DNA of 64,000 nt, from contig CAJFCJ010000003.1 in NCBI GenBank assembly GCA_904063045.1, forward strand, positions 2,900,504 to 2,964,503, in the 5' to 3' direction. The notes under the pieces are model-generated. The model worked only from the letters and a program-made list of their open reading frames with translations, was not told where the DNA came from and did not search any database. This document shows positions 39,833-51,258 of this stretch, in pieces. Origin of the DNA: Dimorphilus gyrociliatus. Lineage: Eukaryota; Annelida; Polychaeta; Dinophilidae. Position numbers and translations under genes: made by a program. Every line of letters starts with the position of its first letter. Positions within the stretch are counted from its first letter, which is position 1.

Positions 39833-41605
39833 ATGGCCGAAGATAAATATAAAAGGATCTTGTTAGAAAATCGTAATTTATTAGTGAATAACATTATAAT
39901 CGATGATAAATTCATTAATTTATTAAGAGAAAAAAAAGTTATTACTGCTAGTATGCTTAAGGATCTTGAACAAATAGAAGAGAAAGAGGAAAAATTAATA
40001 CAACTATTACAACATGTGGCAAGATTGGGTAAAAATAGTTTTTTCGCTTTTGGTGATGTTCTCTCTCTTACGTTAGATTTCAAAGTCATTTTTCACTCTA
40101 ATTATTATATTTCCTGTATGAATATTCATAAACAAATGATTAAGTAATTAATGGAATATTAATTCTTATTAAAAGTAAAATTTTTTTTGAAATCTATCGT
40201 TAGTGGACATGCTCTACTAGCTGATCATTTACAAGAGGAAGACGTTTGTGAAAAATCTCAGAGCAAAGAATTTCAAGATATCTTTGCCAAATTTCCTACT
40301 CTAGCTAGAGCGTTAAATCCAGTTGAACAGCAGAAATTGTTGGCATTTCTTCGAGAGAAATCTGTCGAGATCGTTATTAGATATTCATGGAAAAAGTCAG
40401 GAACCGAGAGGGAAAAAGCTGCTAGAGGAAGGCAACAATTACTGCAAGAGGAAGTTGAAAAAGGTAGAACTATTAAGGAAAAGGAAAAACAAATAGCAAT
40501 TTTAGAAGAACAGCTTATAAAAGAGAATGAAGAAAAGGATTCTGTATCGGAAGACGCAAAACATCTAAGAAGAACATTACAGTCAAAAACTTCAAAACAT
40601 TCAGAAGAAATGCACAAAATGATAAGATCAAACGATGCAAGTGAAAATGCTAATAGGATGGCTAATCAAAGAATTGCCTTTTTCGATTCTCAAATTAAAG
40701 TAACAATCTAAAACAGATTAATCTATGAATTTTAAATATTATTAAAAAAATTAGGGTTAATAAGTAATAGGGTTATGCAAAAATGGTAATAGTCTGTTAA
40801 AATTGTTACGTAAAGGCAATGAACGTTCAAATACTAAAAGTGTTTGGTCAAAACGAATACGAAAGCAGTTCTAATCCAGATAACGTTCGCGTTAGTCAAT
40901 TACAGCTGAACGTTAACAGTTTATTAGATCATTTAGGCGTAATGGAAAAACAGATTGAAAAGGTCACAAAGGAAAGAAAAGAAGAACGTGAAAAGCTGTT
41001 TAAAGCCTGGAATATTTCGGATCGTGGACAATCCATTCTAGACGCTTACGCTAATTCCGTTAACAAATTAGAAAAGAGTCATTGGTCTTTACTTGAAAAG
41101 GTGAAATGTTTAGTGAAGACATTAATCGAATTTTGTTAATAAACACAATATATTTATTTATTTACAGGTTAATCATATTTGTTTAGCTTTGCACTGCAGC
41201 GACGAAAACGATAAAAGTATCGAAGACAAAGTGAAGAATGTGGGAGAATGGAGAGTAGATTTAAATGCTGTTCTAAAGAAACTTAATAATATAGAGAGAT
41301 CTTGTACTAGTCTTCAAAAGAGTGAAGCGAATTATAAAGATAGTTACGAAAAATTAAAGAAGGAACATACACTCTTACTTAAATCAAAACAAGAAAGTAT
41401 AGATGTTTTATCCAAAGTAAAAGAAGAAAAGTCTACAAATGAAGTTGAAGAAGAAGGAGCAGCCAAGCCAATTCAACCTTTATCTAAACCACAAAGACCA
41501 GATAAAACAAAAGTTTTACCAAGATATATGGAAAATATATCCAAACCGAAGAATAGAGGCACAATTCATTCAATATCTAAATCAAAGAAGATGAATTACT
41601 ATTAA
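39833..41605 (+). CDS. CARD domain plus coiled-coil adaptor-like protein
   Basis: Four exons (39833-40052, 40176-40699, 40816-41100, 41168-41605) give 488 residues. The first ~90 residues fit a death-fold CARD: ILLENRNLLVNNIIIDDKFI, then LREKKVITASMLKDLEQIEE, KEEKLIQLLQHVARLGKNSF, and across the intron FAFVKFFLKSIVSGHALLADHL. The key RLGKxxFxxFxxxL helix is rebuilt exactly by the splice. Residues from about 140 are Glu/Lys-rich coiled coil (EKEKQIAILEEQLIKENEEK), with further coil near 270-330 and 370-430 and a Pro/Lys-rich tail. CARDs mediate homotypic assembly in apoptosis and NF-kappaB signalling. CARD followed by coil is the start of the CARD9/CARD11 layout, but no PDZ, SH3 or GUK part is present here, so it may be a minimal scaffold. 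Exact family unassigned. Confidence 0.75.
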
Positions 41606-41974
41606 ATATTTACCTTATTTGTTATACAAAAAGTTTATCAGATCTCAAGCTATCAAACAAGAATAGTTTATTTCAATAAAATTTTTCAAAATAAAACATT
41701 GATTAATTAGCTTACTTAAATATTTTTACATCTTTAGATAACAATTTTCTTTGATTAGACATCAAAAATAAGACAATTTTTAAAATATTTTCATGTATAT
41801 ACTAATATATAAACTGTATATACTTTTGGAAATAATTCTCAAATTGCCTTTAATTTTACCATTCAATTTTATTTTGAATGGACATTTTTACAAAACAAAA
41901 CTATATGGAGAAGAGAAAAGCAGAGATGTACATATTTTTTTGTTCAAATATACATTTTATTTCATTTTTTATGA

Positions 41975-41999
41975 GATATATATATATATATATATACTG

Positions 42000-42036
<37 letters not shown>

Positions 42037-42037
42037 C
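41975..42037. repeat. Compound (TA)n-(GA)n microsatellite
   Basis: A TA run interrupted by ACTG, a second TA run, then a pure GA run. Confidence 0.9.
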
Positions 42038-42633
42038 AGAAGGACAGACAGAGAGAAAATAGTTCTATATATCTCTTCTTCCCTTAATAAAGATACAAAC
42101 TAATTTTTTACAGTTTAAACGAGACAATTATATATTCCTCTAAATTGTGTTTAATTTTTTTGTAACATTTTTATAACCATTTTTTTTTTTGACTACAGCA
42201 AAATATAGTTTACTTTCTTCTCTTTTGCCAAGTCCGAATACTGTAATTGTGAATTGAGTATAGTCGTTGTATTAACTTTCCCCCTTTAGTCATATTTTAC
42301 TATATAAACCCTTTATTTCGTACTTCTTTTGATTAATTCTATTATTTATTTACAATCTTATTTATATGTATTATAATATCTCAAAATTTTTTTTTCTTTT
42401 TTTCGTTTGTACGAATAAAAAAGACTACTTTCTATATTTTGGGTCATATAGAAAGTAGGGATTAGACAGTTTGAATAAAGGAATTATAAGAAAAAGGGGA
42501 CATTGCGAAAATTCTTTGCTGTTTTTTATGATTATTATTATGATTATTATTATATAACCTCGTCTTTTAATTAAAGTTTTTGTACATTAGATTCTTAAAC
42601 TATACATAAATTTTTATAGTTTTTTTAGTATAA

Positions 42634-42648
42634 AGCGCCATCTGTTAA
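42634..42648 (-). promoter_or_regulatory. CTCF-like motif, 12/15
   Basis: The minus strand reads TTAACAGATGGCGCT, with the full AGATGGCGCT core. It lies just downstream of the ETS gene stop. Confidence 0.35.
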
Positions 42649-42766
42649 GTTTGCGCTACATACTATACTTGGTGAGATTTTTTTTTGTATACTGTGTGTT
42701 TTGTGTTTTTCCGTAAGTGAATAATTTTGGCTGAGGATATTCCTTAGCGCTTTAATCTTCGTTAAA

Positions 42767-45700
42767 TCATGCACAATAAGAACTAGCTGAGGAGTAGGGA
42801 GAGCTCGAAGAAAGGGAGGAGGAGTGAGAAGCATTTGGCTGTAAAGTTGGGTAGAACGAATTATGGCCACTAGTCCAGTAGGAGGAAGACGGGTGAAAGA
42901 AATGTCCACCAGGTGGTGCCATATGAGCCATGAAGTTTAGCTTCGATGTATGATGGTAGGTGGACATGAGAAGGTCTTGATGATATTTATAGGCGGAAGG
43001 ATCAGAAGTTGGTTGAATAGCCTGAGTTAGGCCTGCAAAATCGAATTTGTAGGCGTAACGTTTTCCGTGAACCTTTGTCATAATATTCTTATCATAGTAA
43101 TAGCGTAAAGCTCGGGAAAGTTTATCATAATTCATATTTGGTTTTGACTTTCGTTCGCCCCAACGTCTTGCTACCTCATCGGGATCCACGAGTTTAAATT
43201 CTCCAGATGTTCCTTCCCAAGTGATGCAAGATTGATTCTTGTAGTCGGACAACAGTTCGAGTAGGAATTGCCAAAGCTGAATTTGCCCTGAACCTGTAGA
43301 TATTAATATTATTTAAACAAATAGACATAGCAACAAGCAAAGAAGTACATCAAAATATGTAAGCGGCAAAGAAAATCCCTTCATTCATAATCAAATCCGA
43401 TGAAAAGAACACTCATCCGCTCACTTGTAACGCTTTATATATTTTATAGCTTTAAAGACCTGCTACCCTAATTACATGTCCATAATATGTAATAACCTAT
43501 CTATTAGGGGTTAAATACATTATAAAATTACTTGCTCTCTTATTAATATAGAATTTTTTCCCCGGTCTACTAGGATGCCAAAATCATAGGACTTTCCCTA
43601 CAACATATAAAATCGCGTTATTTCGCGTCGTTTCAATCGCGTAGGCAGCGACGCCTGTAATCTACTTAGACGCCCTGTTTTATCAGCGTTAGCAAAGCGT
43701 TACTTCCGTTTGACCTGCGATGTTGCTGACTGGAATAAACTATGGATGAGAGAGTATACATAGAGGCGACAGACAAAAAAACTAACAAATATTTTTGTTA
43801 TCCTTTAAAATATACAAGCTATTAATATCCTTCTTCTGTTTAAATTACTAGTAAATACGGCTTATTAACCCTGTGTATCAGCGATCAGCGTTCAATTACG
43901 CTTGAATATTGTTAACACCTTCAAAGGACATGACGATTCTCAATGCTATAACAATAAAGTAAATAACAAATATAAACTTGCACTTACCCGAGTTGCAAAG
44001 GCGACTTGAAATCGGACCAAGAACCTGATAAGGGTCTGTAAGCAACAGAAAAATTAAAGTGATGACAATACAATTTAGTCTGGCCAATATGTCTACCGTT
44101 ATGTGTGCAGAATAATGAGCCTTTGATTGCGAACGAGTTCAGACAAGAGTCAAGTAGACGTTTCGTTCACATTCAATTTTGTTGCTATTTGCTACAAGGG
44201 CTAATTATTTTGGCGGGAAGTCAGTATATCTGTATTTTACCTACTTTTTCTCTACAAATTTATCATTTATCTTCAAGAAATATAACGCCGTTTTAGTCTC
44301 TTTTCTTTCTTATTACTTTTTATTGTCTATTTTTTCCCATATATTTAAAAAATAAACTTATAAGAGAAAACTTTTTTATTACCCTAACAGCACTTACATT
44401 GTTTAGACAGCTATCACGTGACTAAACGCGTTTCACTGGACGACTTTTCAACCGAAAAGACGCCCCGGGCGAGCAAAAGAAACAGTAGACTTGCGGTAAA
44501 CTATGTGGAGGATTAATGTTTAAAAGATAATATATTGGAATAAGAGATTTGTAAGCATATAAAAACTATTGATTATTTGTCCAAAGTATTACGCAACAGG
44601 GACTTTAAAAGTTTTTGTTCAAGCAACAAACTGACCGTGTGGATATTCCCCTTAGACTATTCGCTTAATAAATATGGTTATTGCTATTCTCAACCGACGA
44701 GAAGAGTCAAAAGATTTCTCAATTAGGTTTCAGTATAGCAATAGCAGATTTCTCCGTCGACCGTCCGTCGTTCGATAAACGCATTTGTCTTTTTTCACGT
44801 CAAAAACAGGCGGAAGCGATTAGGCGCAAAGTTCTATCAGAGTACGATAGACGCTTTTTTTTGTAAAAGCAAAACAACAGATTTCAATAGTCCGAAGTTT
44901 TTATAAGAAGTTTTCTATTTGACATAACCGTAATAATCTAAATAAGAAAAGGACAAGAAAGCTACAAACCTAACGTTTGATGTCTAGAAAACTGTCCGTC
45001 TAATCCTTTTAGTTGCATGTGGTGTGAATAGCCTGAGAAAAAACAGCAAAGGCATTCATCCGTTAAAAATTCTCGATGTATATGTACAATTTTTATATGC
45101 TTTATTCTCACCTTGGCTTTCAGAACACTGCGGAAACCAGGAAGACTTTCCATACGTTGGATGCTCTGTAAATGAGACAAGGTCAAGGTTAGATAATAAC
45201 TTGAAAAAGGTTTATAATAATAAAGTTTACGAAAAAAAAAGAAAGTTTGAAAACAGATTAAAATACCGTGAAAAACGACTCCCGAAAAAGCCGTTAAATG
45301 TCTGATATACTCCTCTTTTTTAATGCTGGAACCGAGCGAGCAGTCAATCATGGCGAGGGCGTCTAAACGGCGTTTCGAACGGAAATAGAGGGCCCGCGTC
45401 ACCTTTTAAACTGACCGCGTGCGGCGCGTTTCTTCAGCGCAGAAAATTTTTTCCCTATTTGCGCCCTAGACAATGAAATTTACATTTTTGTTTTTTATCC
45501 TCAAGTAGGCCTACTAGTTTATTAAGAAAAGTAAATAAACTACCTATTTAAGGATAAGAAATGAAAATATAACTTTGTACTCTGTCTTATTTACAGATTA
45601 TGATGTGTTTTTCCAACTAATTATAAGCGATTAAAATCGAATCTCCAAAAGGAAATTAAAGAGTTTTGACAGTTTATTATCACTCAAAACGATGTGTAAT

Positions 45701-48618
45701 CGATATGTAGCACTTGATCATTTCCTATTGCATATCGATCCTTTACAAAGCGTTTCTTTTCCTCCCTTTTTTCCTAAACAGAAATTCTTCTCATAAGCAA
45801 AGACGAATAATGAAATAGCGTCTAGCGGGCTTATTTGCAGGGGCATCTCTGACCTAACCCTGTTTTTCGCCATTTTAGTGATGACCGCAATCTATTTGTC
45901 ATTATAAAAAAAAGACTAAATTTTGCTCATTCGGTTTGGCTAGGCCTAATGAAAGCTTACTGGTGTGAAATAATCACAGGAACACACATTTCTTCAAATA
46001 TATTATAACAACTAGATAATGGTCAGTTAAACGCGGTAGTTAAGCAGCAATTCGAGGGTGTCGAAAGACGCCAGAAGGGCGTCACTTTTGCAATCAACTA
46101 AGGCGACGCTCGCTCATTTGATTGTGACGCCCCGTTGAAGGGTAGGTTATGCTGAGGGCGTTATTCGCGGGCGTAGGTCACGTGATTTTGTTTTCAAGCA
46201 AAAAACCGTCTCTATTTTAAATAAAATCTATCAGTTTTTCAGAAGCTCATATTGGAAGAAGCATAAGAAACGAGTATCACGGATAAATGTTTGTAGATTA
46301 AATCAAGTGTCGTTAAGTACTCTTGCTCGCAAGTATTGCTAGACTTTCCTCCGTCTTCTTAATGATTATTTGGTAAGCAGATAGTTCTTTAAAAAATGTG
46401 ACAATTTGTTCAATTACACTACGATCTAGACAATAAACCGGACGGGTGTGTCCTTACTGTCCTCACTGATTTGCTTTAGTCTTAATTACAGAACATAGAG
46501 GGCGCTAACAATGTTCAAATATACAACAAAAGAAAACTAACCATTTTTGGAGCTTGCCGTTAAACTTGGCGTTGAATAAGAGGGAAATGAATAATTACCG
46601 AATTTCGGAGAGTTTCGACCTATTTTAAAAAGTCTTTTAAAGTTTATATAAAGTTAAGATAATAATTGATATATACAATAGTGCCATCTTGCGAGAAATA
46701 CTAAGTAGCTTTTCTTTCTTTATCATTTTCTTTTAAAAACTGTCTTAAATAAAAAATAACGCACATGTATTTCTCTTAAGATTCACTATAATGTTTAAAT
46801 AATTCAAATTATCTTATGCGCTGCAACGGAAGACTGCAAGCCCTACTAATGTAACCAAGAAAAATGGCAAATCTTTAAATAATTTAAAAGATGGCAGCAC
46901 TGAATAGTGCTGGCTTGTAACATTATTCCACCCAGGGAAAGTACATTAAAAAAACAATAAGACTATTGATAACAGAAAAATAAACATACCTCTTATCAGA
47001 GATTGATAGGCCTGATATAGTAATTCACCAATTTCCTTGCTAGCGCAGACATCGACAAAGTTATCTAGTGTCATATTAAACAAATCTTTACCATCGACAT
47101 GCAAAAAATTGGTAGTCAGACTACTACAAATAGACTCTGCCAAGCCCAGTTTGTTTATTTGATATCTCAACCAGCTATTTACTTGTTCCGATGTCCAAGA
47201 TTGAGGATCACCTGAAATTTAACGGAAAATTATACATGCTATTTAGAGGAATGATTGAACATGAAAAGAAATATGTTCAAGGAAATCTTAAGATATTATG
47301 CAAACATCTACTATTAAATTTAGCAACTAAAGGGCGATAGCCTGGAAGGGCGGAAGACTACTAAAAGTAAGAGTTGCGTCATTTTCCGTAATTTATTAGT
47401 GAAAATTTCAAGCTTTTACATCTGGCCCGGTTCGCTAATTGGTTCATTGTAGTGCACGTGGCAACCAACGCAGTAGGGTCTCTTAGAAATTCGACTTGGA
47501 CTACATCTGCTCATTTAGAAGCCACTGTTTTAGATAAAGGACATAATTCAAAGAATACTTATTTCATCTTTTTGCAGTTAAATTGAGACGGGAACAACAT
47601 AGTAGAGAAAGAGTGAACAATAGATGAATTGCTCATGTATACAATATATATATTATATATAATATCTATTTGTTATCATAAGTCAAAGTAATAAATGATA
47701 AAATTCAATGTAAAAGAACTATTACAATGAAAAAATTCTCAAATTCAATATGATTATGACTTTTTTACAGTGACAACTGAAAAATCTAAGTCATTAGCCT
47801 AAATCTTTTGTCAAATTGAAAGAAATGCCCTTGTTGAGCCTACCGTGTCGGAAGCTTTTCGCTTCCTCTTCACTACCTACTTCTACCTGCCTGATTGCGT
47901 CACAAAACTGCATGAGATCTAACTTCTTTGGGCGGACATTTTTTAACAGAACATATAAAAGCTTTTTTTTTGACTATATTTAATGGAATTGTTGTAAACA
48001 ATAAACAATAAAAGGAAACAAATTTACCTTTGATATTGTTTTGTTGAGAATAGCAATTTAATGATAGTGAAAGATGCTTCATCTTTTAATATATACATAT
48101 ACCATAAATTGATTCATATTAATCCTATTAATATTCGACATAAAGAAAAACTATGTATTTCTCTTGATTTTCTTTCTACCGCCCGTAATTGTTGGTGAAT
48201 TAAATAATGATAAAAGAGAAACCGCTGAAAACTCATGAAAAGCGGAGGAATCGTTCGATAATCGGCCAATTAGAAAGCGCAGCAACGGACCGGAAGTCAG
48301 CAGCAGATGCATTGCAGTGCGTGATGCAGTCTGGTTTGACAATGAAAAGACGGTGCACAGGCAGGTGCAATTGTCTTTGCTGTTTGCTACTGCAAAAGCC
48401 TGATGGGCTCTTTTACGAATACGTTTTCTTTAATAAAAAATGCATGGTCTAATGCCTAAAAAAGAGCAACCTTCTGTTCCGAAAGGCAAAAATCTTGATT
48501 TGTCCATTTGCTCATAGTCTACATTATTCCATGAGGTTTGGCGAGGCATTTCATAAGAGTTCCATGCTGCGGGCGTTACTTCCGGCTTCAAGTAAGCTCT
48601 TTCTTCTCCAACATACAT
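42767..48618 (-). CDS. ERG/FLI-family ETS transcription factor with Pointed (PNT) domain
   Basis: Four minus-strand coding exons (48471-48618, 46990-47211, 43988-44035, 42767-43293) give 314 residues. All introns are phase 1. The PNT/SAM domain spans residues about 50-123 ([20 protein letters not shown], then [18 protein letters not shown]). The small exon encodes [16 protein letters not shown], the linker that in ERG and FLI1 precedes GSGQIQLW. The ETS domain is at about 143-227, with the recognition helix [20 protein letters not shown] and the [13 protein letters not shown] end typical of ERG/FLI. The tail has SYWTSG and a Ser-rich C-terminus ending SSYCA. It should bind GGAA sites in nuclei; ERG/FLI factors act in mesodermal and endothelial-type programmes in known animals. 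The start is the first ATG after an in-frame stop, and an acceptor about 20 nt upstream suggests a noncoding 5' exon. Intron 2 (46989 down to 44036) is 3 kb and CpG-rich in patches. Confidence 0.92.
43590..43750. promoter_or_regulatory. CpG-rich patch in the last ETS intron
   Basis: Dense CpG in an AT-rich background (ATCGCGTTATTTCGCGTCG, CAGCGACGCC, AGACGCCC). Candidate cis-regulatory element for the ERG/FLI gene. Confidence 0.3.
44413..44422. promoter_or_regulatory. ATCACGTGAC E-box palindrome
   Basis: Second exact copy of the 10-mer, in an intron of the ERG/FLI gene and next to ACGCGTTTC and CGCCCCGGGCG. Confidence 0.4.
45325..45470. promoter_or_regulatory. CpG-rich patch in ERG/FLI intron
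   Basis: High CpG density (GGCGAGGGCGTC, CGGCGTTTCGAACGG, CCGCGTGCGGCGCGTTTC). Small open frames crossing it have no domain sense. Candidate enhancer or internal promoter. Confidence 0.3.
46020..46195. promoter_or_regulatory. CpG-rich island with GTCACGTGAT E-box
   Basis: Among the most CpG-dense stretches in the window: repeated GGGCGT/GACGCC units (AGAAGGGCGTCAC, AAGGCGACGCTCGCTC, GACGCCCC) end in GTCACGTGAT at 46177-46186, the exact reverse complement of ATCACGTGAC. It lies in intron 2 of the ERG/FLI gene. Confidence 0.4.
46492..46506 (+). promoter_or_regulatory. CTCF-like core AGAGGGCGCT
   Basis: AACATAGAGGGCGCT matches all ten 3' positions of the consensus, including the vertebrate-type AGRGGGCGC core. 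It is within 200 bp of a second, opposite-strand site at 46680-46694 (TCGCAAGATGGCACT, 12/15). Confidence 0.35.
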
Positions 48619-49756
48619 TTTATTTTCCAAATGTTTACCTGTATTTATAATTAAAATCGTTTCATGAAACTAGCTCTCTTACAATAAATAAAGACTAAAA
48701 GCCATTCTCTAAATGAGGCCAATAAAAAACTGGCTGAATTCTATTTATCAATTAAAAAAGATAAGCAAAAAGAAATAAAAGACTGCTAAATATCTTCTCT
48801 TTAACAAAAGCAGTGGAATAAAATACATTACAGTTCAGACATTCTACTATGATATATTCGTTTTTTAAACACTTTCTATATGATTTTTTAATATAAAATC
48901 TACTTTATTAGATAAATTGTTAAATAAAACTAGAAATTTTTTGAAATATCAAGATAATTGTTAATAATCTTTTAAGAAAGAGACAACTTTCTTATTTTTC
49001 AATAGAAAAAGTAGAGAAAAAGCTTTAAAATATGTTTGCTTTTTTCGTTTTTTCTCAAAATTTTCAGCATTGAATTAACCTTTTTCAAAGGAGTACTTAT
49101 CACCTTAACTATACATATCCGATAACCAACACCGGCCAGGAAATTAGTAACATAAAACGAATAGGAAAAAGAAACAACATACTTTTATACTTTTAATTCT
49201 TTCCTTCGAAACGTTTCCTTCCCGACATACGCCGCTAAACTATGTCGGTTTCTCAATAGGCGATATGGTCGGACAGCTTTATGAATAATAAATTACTACC
49301 GAGCGATAATTGGTTAGCGGCCAGACTGACTAATTTAGAATATCCGCCATTTTTTTCTTCTATATGTTGCGTGCTAGGAAAATACGATTTAGTTTAGTTA
49401 ATTAGCAATTTTCTCTTAAAGGATTTATAAGACTTTTTTCTTTTCATTTAATAAACAAAAAGAAAGAAAAAAAAAACAACAAGATAATAGAAAATAAAAC
49501 AAAAAAAAATAAAAAAACTAATTAAAATATCTCTACAAAACGTGCAAAATTGAAATTAAAACTTATCAACGAAAATATAATAATTCTTCTATGCACTGAT
49601 TAAACTTTGTTTACATTTAAAAAAAAAAACGTTAATAACTTCGTATAATGCATTTTGTTTATAGGCTTAATAGAAATGTATTTACTTACGAAACTATAAT
49701 ATTCTCGTTGCAAAGTGACGGCTCTAAATGAGCGTCTTTGAAAGTAGCTATTCTTA

Positions 49757-49766
49757 ATCACGTGAC
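49757..49766. promoter_or_regulatory. ATCACGTGAC E-box palindrome
   Basis: Exact copy of the 10-mer, 1.1 kb upstream of the ERG/FLI-type coding start. Confidence 0.4.
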
Positions 49767-50239
49767 CTTTATAAGAGCTTAATTGAGGTATAAAAGAGTT
49801 TGAATTTCGTAAATGTATATACAATGTAGAAAAACATCTGCAAGACGTCACGTCAATAGTAATTATTCTTTGTTCTTTTAATTATTCCTCCCGTTCAAAG
49901 TAGAGTGCGTTCAATACAGAAAATTGAATTGGAACAATAAATTAACTATTTCCCTTATCAGATCGCAGGAGAGATTGACAAATTACTGTCTATTGTAAAA
50001 GGTGTTTATCAGCATTGAAAAATCTCTGAAGCCGAGAATTCGACGTCAATTGTGTAACGAAACAGTTGGAGATTTGCGGATCACTTAAATTTACACCGGT
50101 TTATTTAAGATTAATCGATTTTCCTCAAGTTATACATTCTTTGCTTTTACTTTTTGAAGGAGAGGAAAAAAATGTCATAGTCGTCTTAAAACTTCAAGTT
50201 TGGAAAAGAAGTGTGACTTTTAATCTTGACAGAAAATCT

Positions 50240-50480
50240 TCCCATTCATGAGGTAACAAACCAGCTGGACATTCAGGCGTTAGAACTGCCGTTCCTCTCA
50301 AAAACGACTCTAGTACGGCGCTTGAAACTGACCTAACGCCTAAGTAGTTAAAGAGCGTCTGTCAACGAGTGTCAAGTTTATGTTTAGGCACGCCCCTTCG
50401 CCTCCCCCGGGATTTTCTGCATTACCCATAACTCCAGGCGTTTCCTATTGACGGACGTCGCATTTTGAAAGGCGAGACTG
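50240..50480. promoter_or_regulatory. CpG-rich segment between the ETS genes
   Basis: Elevated GC and CpG (TACGGCGCTTGAAAC, AGAGCGTCTGTCAACG, GGCACGCCCC, CCCCCGGG, ACGGACGTCGC). A plausible promoter for noncoding 5' exons of the downstream ETS gene, or an enhancer. Confidence 0.35.
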
Positions 50481-51258
50481 CTCACGAAGGTGGAAGTTTG
50501 AAAAATACGCTAATTATTCATCAACTATGCAAAATAGTAATATTGTTATTTTGACTAAATTGAGTGAATTAAGTATTTAGCAAACAAAGACGCCTAGAGA
50601 ATCTTGATTGATTAAATAGGTTAACGCTTAATAAATTATAGTAAATATGAATTAACGCTAACTTAACACTAGAATAGAAGAGAACGAATACAATACAAAT
50701 GGGTGTTGCTGTTTATAGTAAGCACGAGACCAAACTGCTACTAATTGCAAATATATCTATAAAGGAAAGAACGACCCGTTAATTAAGACGCTTGAATGTA
50801 TAGCAACCTTGACCTTGATCTATTATGTAACAAGAGCTTTTGGGATTAGACAGTCTCAACGACTAATCACATCGCACGCATCGTCACTTTTCAGCAAATA
50901 TTTTGTCGGCAAAGACGTTTGATGTAAGACCGCAACATGGTCACTTTCGAAGGTGGACAGATGGCGCGTGTCGACCAGAAGCTCAGCAGGAGGTCTACCA
51001 CAAGACGGCAATTTTTTCGGGCCACTTTGTAACTTTTAAATAAGCGTTAAAATAAAAAGAAAAAAAATTATGCTCTTTCTCCTCTTTCCCAACGTTAGAG
51101 GAAAATATAAATTCCATTAAGAATAAGTATTAAATTTCAATTTTTTTTATTCTTTAAACTTTTATCTATATGCAACGGAAGTTAAAAGAGCTTATCAACT
51201 CTAGAAATCAAATTATACAAGCTATGTATACTCAATATTGTATACATAGAATTACAGA

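Larger units (their letters stand above)
41606..42766. other. 1.2-kb gap, convergent 3' ends
   Basis: 3' flanks of the CARD gene (+) and the ERG/FLI-type gene (-). It holds a compound (TA)n-(GA)n microsatellite at 41975-42037 and a CTCF-like site (42634-42648). No gene seen. Confidence 0.5.
48619..51258. other. 2.6-kb interval between the two ETS genes
   Basis: Upstream region of the PNT-containing ETS gene and 3' flank of the second ETS gene. It contains ATCACGTGAC at 49757-49766, a CpG-rich stretch at 50240-50480 (including GGCACGCCCCTTCGCCTCCCC) and a CTCF-like core AGATGGCGCG at 50959-50968. An untranslated exon of the first ETS gene is likely but not placed. Confidence 0.45.

Noticed and set aside
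40273-40617. 114-codon minus-strand frame rich in Ser/Cys/Phe
   Set aside because: Antisense of the coiled-coil exon of the CARD gene (Glu/Lys codons read backwards give Phe/Ser/Leu).
44962-45402. 146-codon minus-strand frame in the ERG/FLI intron
   Set aside because: No domain sense, and it spans a CpG-rich patch where stop codons are rarer by composition.
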